From positions 1 to 34,439 of the forward strand of contig JAOPZV010000248.1 of assembly GCA_025963935.1 (NCBI GenBank): a stretch of DNA of 34,439 nt, read 5' to 3'. The notes beneath the pieces were generated by a model. That model searched no databases, had not been told where the DNA came from, and saw nothing but the letters and a program-made list of their open reading frames with translations. Shown one piece after another: positions 32,239-34,439 of the stretch (position 1 is its first letter; each line of letters starts with the position of its first letter). Source of the stretch: Solirubrobacterales bacterium (GTDB lineage: Bacteria; Actinomycetota; Thermoleophilia; Solirubrobacterales; Solirubrobacteraceae). A program made the translations under genes and the position numbers.

Positions 32239-33024
32239 GTGAGCGACAATAGCCCCGAGTTCCCCGCAAAGCGATTCCTCAAGGCCGCGCGTCAGCTCAA
32301 CCGGCATCCCAGGCTGCTGGGACCGGCGAAACGCACGCGAGAGCGGGTGATGGGCGATGACGACTTCGTGGACCGGCTGTCCACAGCTCGTGGGCGCCCA
32401 GCAGATCTCGCCGCCCGCCAGTTCGTCGCGTTCAGAAGCGACGCTCCGGGTGTGGCTGGAGAGATCGCGCTGACGGCGCTGCAGGCATGGCAGAGGCTCG
32501 CCGAGTCCCAGGGCCGCGGTCGCGGCACGGTGGACGTGGCGATTCTGTTCACCGATCTGGTTGGCTTCTCGACCTGGAGCCTGGAGGCCGGAGATGAGCT
32601 GGCCATCGGCCTGCTGCGCGAGGTCAGCGAGGCCATCGAGCCGCCGATGCTCGAACGAAGAGGCGAGGTGGTCAAGCGCCTCGGCGATGGCCTGATGGCC
32701 GCCTTCTGGGATGCTTCGAGCGCGACGGAAGCAGCCTTCGAGTCCTGCGAGCGTGCAGCGGAAATCGAGGTGCAGGGCTACCGGCCGCGCCTTCGAACAG
32801 GCATCCACGTGGGCCGTCCGCGCAAGATCGGAGGCGACTACTTCGGTATCGATGTCAACATCGCCGCGCGGCTCGCCGAAGCAGCGGAGCCCGGTGAGAT
32901 CCTTGTTTCCGACAGCACGCTCGCCGCACTCGACGGCCTCGCGCTGACGGCCACCCAACGGCCGTTCACTGCAAAGGGAGCGCCGCAAGACCTTGCCGCG
33001 CACGTCGTGCATCGGGCAGGCTAG
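32239..33024 (+). CDS. Class III adenylate/guanylate cyclase
   Basis: A 261-aa soluble cyclase from GTG 32239, with AGAGG 8 nt upstream. The catalytic domain is about 97-255: metal-binding Asp106 in ILFTDLVGFSTWS and Asp150 in RLGDGLMAAF, substrate-selecting Lys146 and Asp205 (VVKRL, GIDVN), and the transition-state residues Asn207 and Arg211 in NIAARLAEAAEPGEILVS. All are consistent with a working homodimer that makes cAMP rather than cGMP. The N-terminal 95 residues are charged and helical (RTRERVMGDDDFVDRLST, ALTALQAWQRLAESQGRGRG), a feature I recall from other actinobacterial cyclases, and not a named sensor domain. It is divergent from the repeat protein. Confidence 0.94.
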   Translation: MSDNSPEFPAKRFLKAARQLNRHPRLLGPAKRTRERVMGDDDFVDRLSTARGRPADLAARQFVAFRSDAPGVAGEIALTALQAWQRLAESQGRGRGTVDVAILFTDLVGFSTWSLEAGDELAIGLLREVSEAIEPPMLERRGEVVKRLGDGLMAAFWDASSATEAAFESCERAAEIEVQGYRPRLRTGIHVGRPRKIGGDYFGIDVNIAARLAEAAEPGEILVSDSTLAALDGLALTATQRPFTAKGAPQDLAAHVVHRAG

Positions 33025-33082
33025 GTTCGGCACCTGCCACCGCCGGCGATGAATGCACTGTCGGCTTCACCCGTCCCCCGGA

Positions 33083-33110
33083 GGAGCGGACCGCCTGAGC
33101 GGCCCGCTCC
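33083..33110. terminator. Bidirectional terminator hairpin between convergent genes
   Basis: GGAGCGG-a-CCGC-CTGA-GCGG-c-CCGCTCC forms an 11-bp stem with one A-C mismatch and a 4-nt loop. It sits between the stops of the cyclase and the acidic secreted protein. There is no T run, which is common in GC-rich actinobacteria. Confidence 0.6.
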
Positions 33111-33131
33111 CTCCAACATGAGACGGTGTGA

Positions 33132-33461
33132 CTATTCCTGGGTCTGGACGTCGACGCCGGCCGGGTCTTCATGCCCGCCGGGGCCGTCGCTCGGAGTCGA
33201 GCTCTCGGTGCTCTCAGAGCTTGTCTCCGATGCCGTCTCGGACGCCGATGCCGAAGCTGACTTCGCGGCACCCGTGGCGTCAGGCGAAGTCTGATCGCCC
33301 GACTGGATGCTGTCGGTGTCCGGGCCGGTGGTACTCTCGACAGCCGGTGCCTTGCTGGCGCTCGTCGTGCCTCCTGCAGCGCTGGCAATCGCCGATCCGC
33401 CAAGCGCGAGGGCCGCTAGTGCGGCCGTCACGCCAGTCATCGTCCTGAGTCGCTTGCGCAT
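33132..33461 (-). CDS. Small secreted Ser/Thr/Glu-rich acidic protein
   Basis: A 109-aa protein from ATG 33461, set by AAAGGAG 8 nt upstream (the ORF track start at 33542 lies before this site). Residues 1-29 are a signal peptide (MRKRLR, then VTAALAALALGGSAIASAAG). The mature part is low in hydrophobic residues and rich in Ser, Thr, Glu and Asp (SASASASETASETSSESTESS). It ends with a DGPGGHEDPAGVDVQTQE tail. The PDTDSIQSGDQTSPD and DGPGGHEDP motifs recur, as I recall, in small actinobacterial exported proteins of unknown role. It is likely disordered and extracellular or wall-associated. No function is assigned. Confidence 0.8.
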   Translation of the reverse strand: MRKRLRTMTGVTAALAALALGGSAIASAAGGTTSASKAPAVESTTGPDTDSIQSGDQTSPDATGAAKSASASASETASETSSESTESSTPSDGPGGHEDPAGVDVQTQE

Positions 33462-33468
33462 GATGATG

Positions 33469-33476
33469 CTCCTTTG
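33469..33476 (-). promoter_or_regulatory. Ribosome binding site that sets the acidic secreted protein start
   Basis: AAAGGAGC, ending 7 nt before the ATG at 33461 on the minus strand, is the clearest Shine-Dalgarno in the window. Confidence 0.7.
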
Positions 33477-33742
33477 TTTGGGGTCATGAGCACCAATGAC
33501 GCTAGGGAGCATCTCGTGACAAACAGATGAAACGAACCTCAATTGTTGTTAAGTATTGTAAGCGCCGCGCGGTGACCCTCGATAGCCTGACACGCGGCGC
33601 GGGTGACAGCGCGCCGGATGTGGGCGCCCCGATGAAGGAGACGCCGCACACGTCCGTCCCGGCAGCCGCACGCTCGTGTCACTTAACGAATGCTTACGCA
33701 CCCGTAACTCGCCGCACATCTTGATGTTGTTTGCTGTGCGCT
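33477..33742. promoter_or_regulatory. Unusually AT-rich divergent promoter region
   Basis: Between the divergent secreted-protein and zinc-ribbon genes the composition drops, notably around 33537-33562 (AATTGTTGTTAAGTATTGTAA). On the minus strand TACAAT (33555-33560) could be a -10, but no good -35 pairs with it. I see no ORF here. Confidence 0.4.
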
Positions 33743-33937
33743 ATGACACACCGCGGACCACATGTGTGCCCGCGCTGCGGTGAGCGGGTGACCGCTTTCG
33801 CCGCCGGCTGCGCGCTGTGCGGCGCCGATCTTGATCCACGACGAGGTCAACGATCGGTCACGCTCGGCGGGCGTCTGCGGCGCCGCCTGAACAGACTGCC
33901 CCGGCGACGTGCAAGGGCCACCGTCGCGCGCCGATAG
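33743..33937 (+). CDS. Small zinc-ribbon protein with basic tail
   Basis: A 64-aa protein from ATG 33743 (the track uses a TTG four codons earlier). The N-terminal half is a two-knuckle zinc ribbon: HVCPRCGERV and GCALCGADL, four cysteines spaced as two CxxC pairs. The C-terminal half is strongly basic (RLRRRLNRLPRRRARATVARR), suggesting nucleic-acid or ribosome contact. Similar short proteins in Solirubrobacterales are annotated only as zinc-ribbon or hypothetical. No neighbour gives a function. Confidence 0.6.
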   Translation: MTHRGPHVCPRCGERVTAFAAGCALCGADLDPRRGQRSVTLGGRLRRRLNRLPRRRARATVARR

Positions 33938-33994
33938 GCATAAGGGTCGTAACAGCACGCCCAGTGTCGCCGGGGCGTCTGCGCTGGCGGTCGG

Positions 33995-34212
33995 CTAGAG
34001 CGGCGGGACCTGTTGTTGACTTGGGTTCCGGGTAGAGGTGGTCCTGGTCCTTGCAGGCAGCCGGGAAGAAGAACTGGACGCTGTCGCTGTGCACGCCGTT
34101 GTAGTTCGCATAAAGGGTCGTGGCGGTTGCGTACTGCGGGCGCGGCCGGCCGGTAGACCTCCGTGCCGGACACGGGCCGCACGTCGGCGATGTCGTACTC
34201 CTGAACGGACAC
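33995..34212 (-). pseudogene. Probable frameshifted gene remnant, unrecognised family
   Basis: On the minus strand two stretches with strongly GC-ending, coding-like codons lie in different frames. The first reads VSVQEYDIADVRPVSGTEVYRP from a GTG at 34212. The second reads QYATATTLYANYNGV and HSDSVQFFFPAACKDQDHLYPEP. At the junction the DNA has GGCCGGCC; removing one GGCC joins them in frame as VYRPRPQYATATTLY. A further 1-nt shift near 34020 would give an ending PSQQQVPPL followed by a TAG at 33995. I do not recognise the protein. A real ORF with odd codon use, or assembly errors in GC-rich sequence, are alternatives. Confidence 0.35.
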
Positions 34213-34439
34213 CGTGAGAATTGCCCGGCGCTGATTCCGCGCTGGACACCGCCGAAAGCGCTCACGGCGGTTCTTGCGGAAGCAACGCCATCATCAGCCG
34301 TCGCTCAGGCCACGAATGGGGCTCCTTCCTATCGGCCTGAAGGGACAGTAGGCGCGGCGGGAGGTGTGGTGATCCTAGCCCTAGGGTGTCTATCGGGATC
34401 CGTGACTGGCCGCGACGATCACCGCATAGTCGCAAACCA
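34213..34439. other. Right-hand end of the window, no gene seen
   Basis: The remnant's frame stays open upstream to about 34290 and then meets two adjacent TGA codons. On the minus strand AGGAAGGAG (around 34323-34331) could be a ribosome site, but only very short frames follow. Near the edge CCTAGCCCTAGG is a small inverted repeat. Nothing else is supported. Confidence 0.4.

Noticed and set aside
32056-33033. N-terminal extension of the 1338-aa ORF
   Set aside because: Runs antisense through the cyclase gene; the signal peptide only makes sense with the start near 32034.
1-34439. tRNA, rRNA, IS elements, attachment sites and prophage genes
   Set aside because: Reading both strands, I found no cloverleaf-like sequence, transposase, integrase or flanking direct repeats. 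A tRNAscan or ISfinder run would be needed to be certain.

Overview
The window is a very GC-rich chromosomal segment (GC judged by eye) with dense coding on both strands. It is most likely from an actinobacterium of the Thermoleophilia/Solirubrobacterales type. Pointers are F420-type luciferase-like oxidoreductase, DrrA/DrrB ABC transporter, DUF1707-like plus FHA protein, a UBP zinc finger beside a cyclic-nucleotide-domain/thioredoxin-reductase fusion, and a large secreted protein whose C-terminal module (LRLTPSRFRA... ending in a PGTYTIEA-like strand) I associate with that class. The taxon is an inference from gene content. I saw no phage, IS element, CRISPR array, rRNA or tRNA.

Layout. 1-6 kb: lactate 2-monooxygenase (cut by the left edge), a membrane diguanylate cyclase, a VOC protein / O-methyltransferase / LLM oxidoreductase run on the minus strand, a small membrane protein, and an endonuclease/exonuclease/phosphatase-family protein behind a long-chain acyl-CoA ligase (6-8 kb). 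8-13 kb: a six-TM GAF-SpoIIE phosphatase, a degenerate metallo-beta-lactamase-fold protein, a UBP zinc finger, and a CNB-thioredoxin-reductase-like flavoprotein without a CxxC. 13-19 kb: an FMO-type monooxygenase overlapping an alpha/beta hydrolase; an acyl-CoA synthetase overlapping an SDR; an ExoD-like membrane protein with an MBL hydrolase. 19.5-23.3 kb: a secreted subtilase-like protein with a C-terminal FG-GAP propeller. 23-29 kb: LpxL-like acyltransferase, DUF1707-FHA protein, FAH-family enzyme, DrrAB-type exporter, haloperoxidase-like hydrolase. 29-34.4 kb: a secreted protein with 14 tandem propeller repeats divergent from a class III adenylate cyclase, an acidic secreted peptide, a small zinc-ribbon protein and a probable frameshifted gene remnant.

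How the genes fit together. There are several short, probably co-transcribed units with 4-nt stop/start overlaps (ATGA or TTGA): VOC-OMT, FMO-hydrolase, acyl-CoA synthetase-SDR and DrrA-DrrB. Many products act on lipids, CoA esters or small oxygenated organics. The rest are signalling proteins (GGDEF, class III cyclase, SpoIIE phosphatase, FHA) and secreted or envelope proteins. I see no single large pathway cluster.

Most notable: a recurrent TANNNT-N6/7-start arrangement upstream of eight genes, suggesting widespread leaderless transcription; a subtilase whose catalytic Ser loop and oxyanion Asn are altered; a 14-repeat (2 x 7) secreted propeller protein; a thioredoxin-reductase-like fusion that has lost both its redox cysteines and the canonical cNMP-binding Arg; and a frameshifted remnant apparently caused by a GGCC duplication. 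Most lines of the ORF track are GC-driven shadows and are omitted. Several true starts lie well inside the listed ORFs and were reset here.
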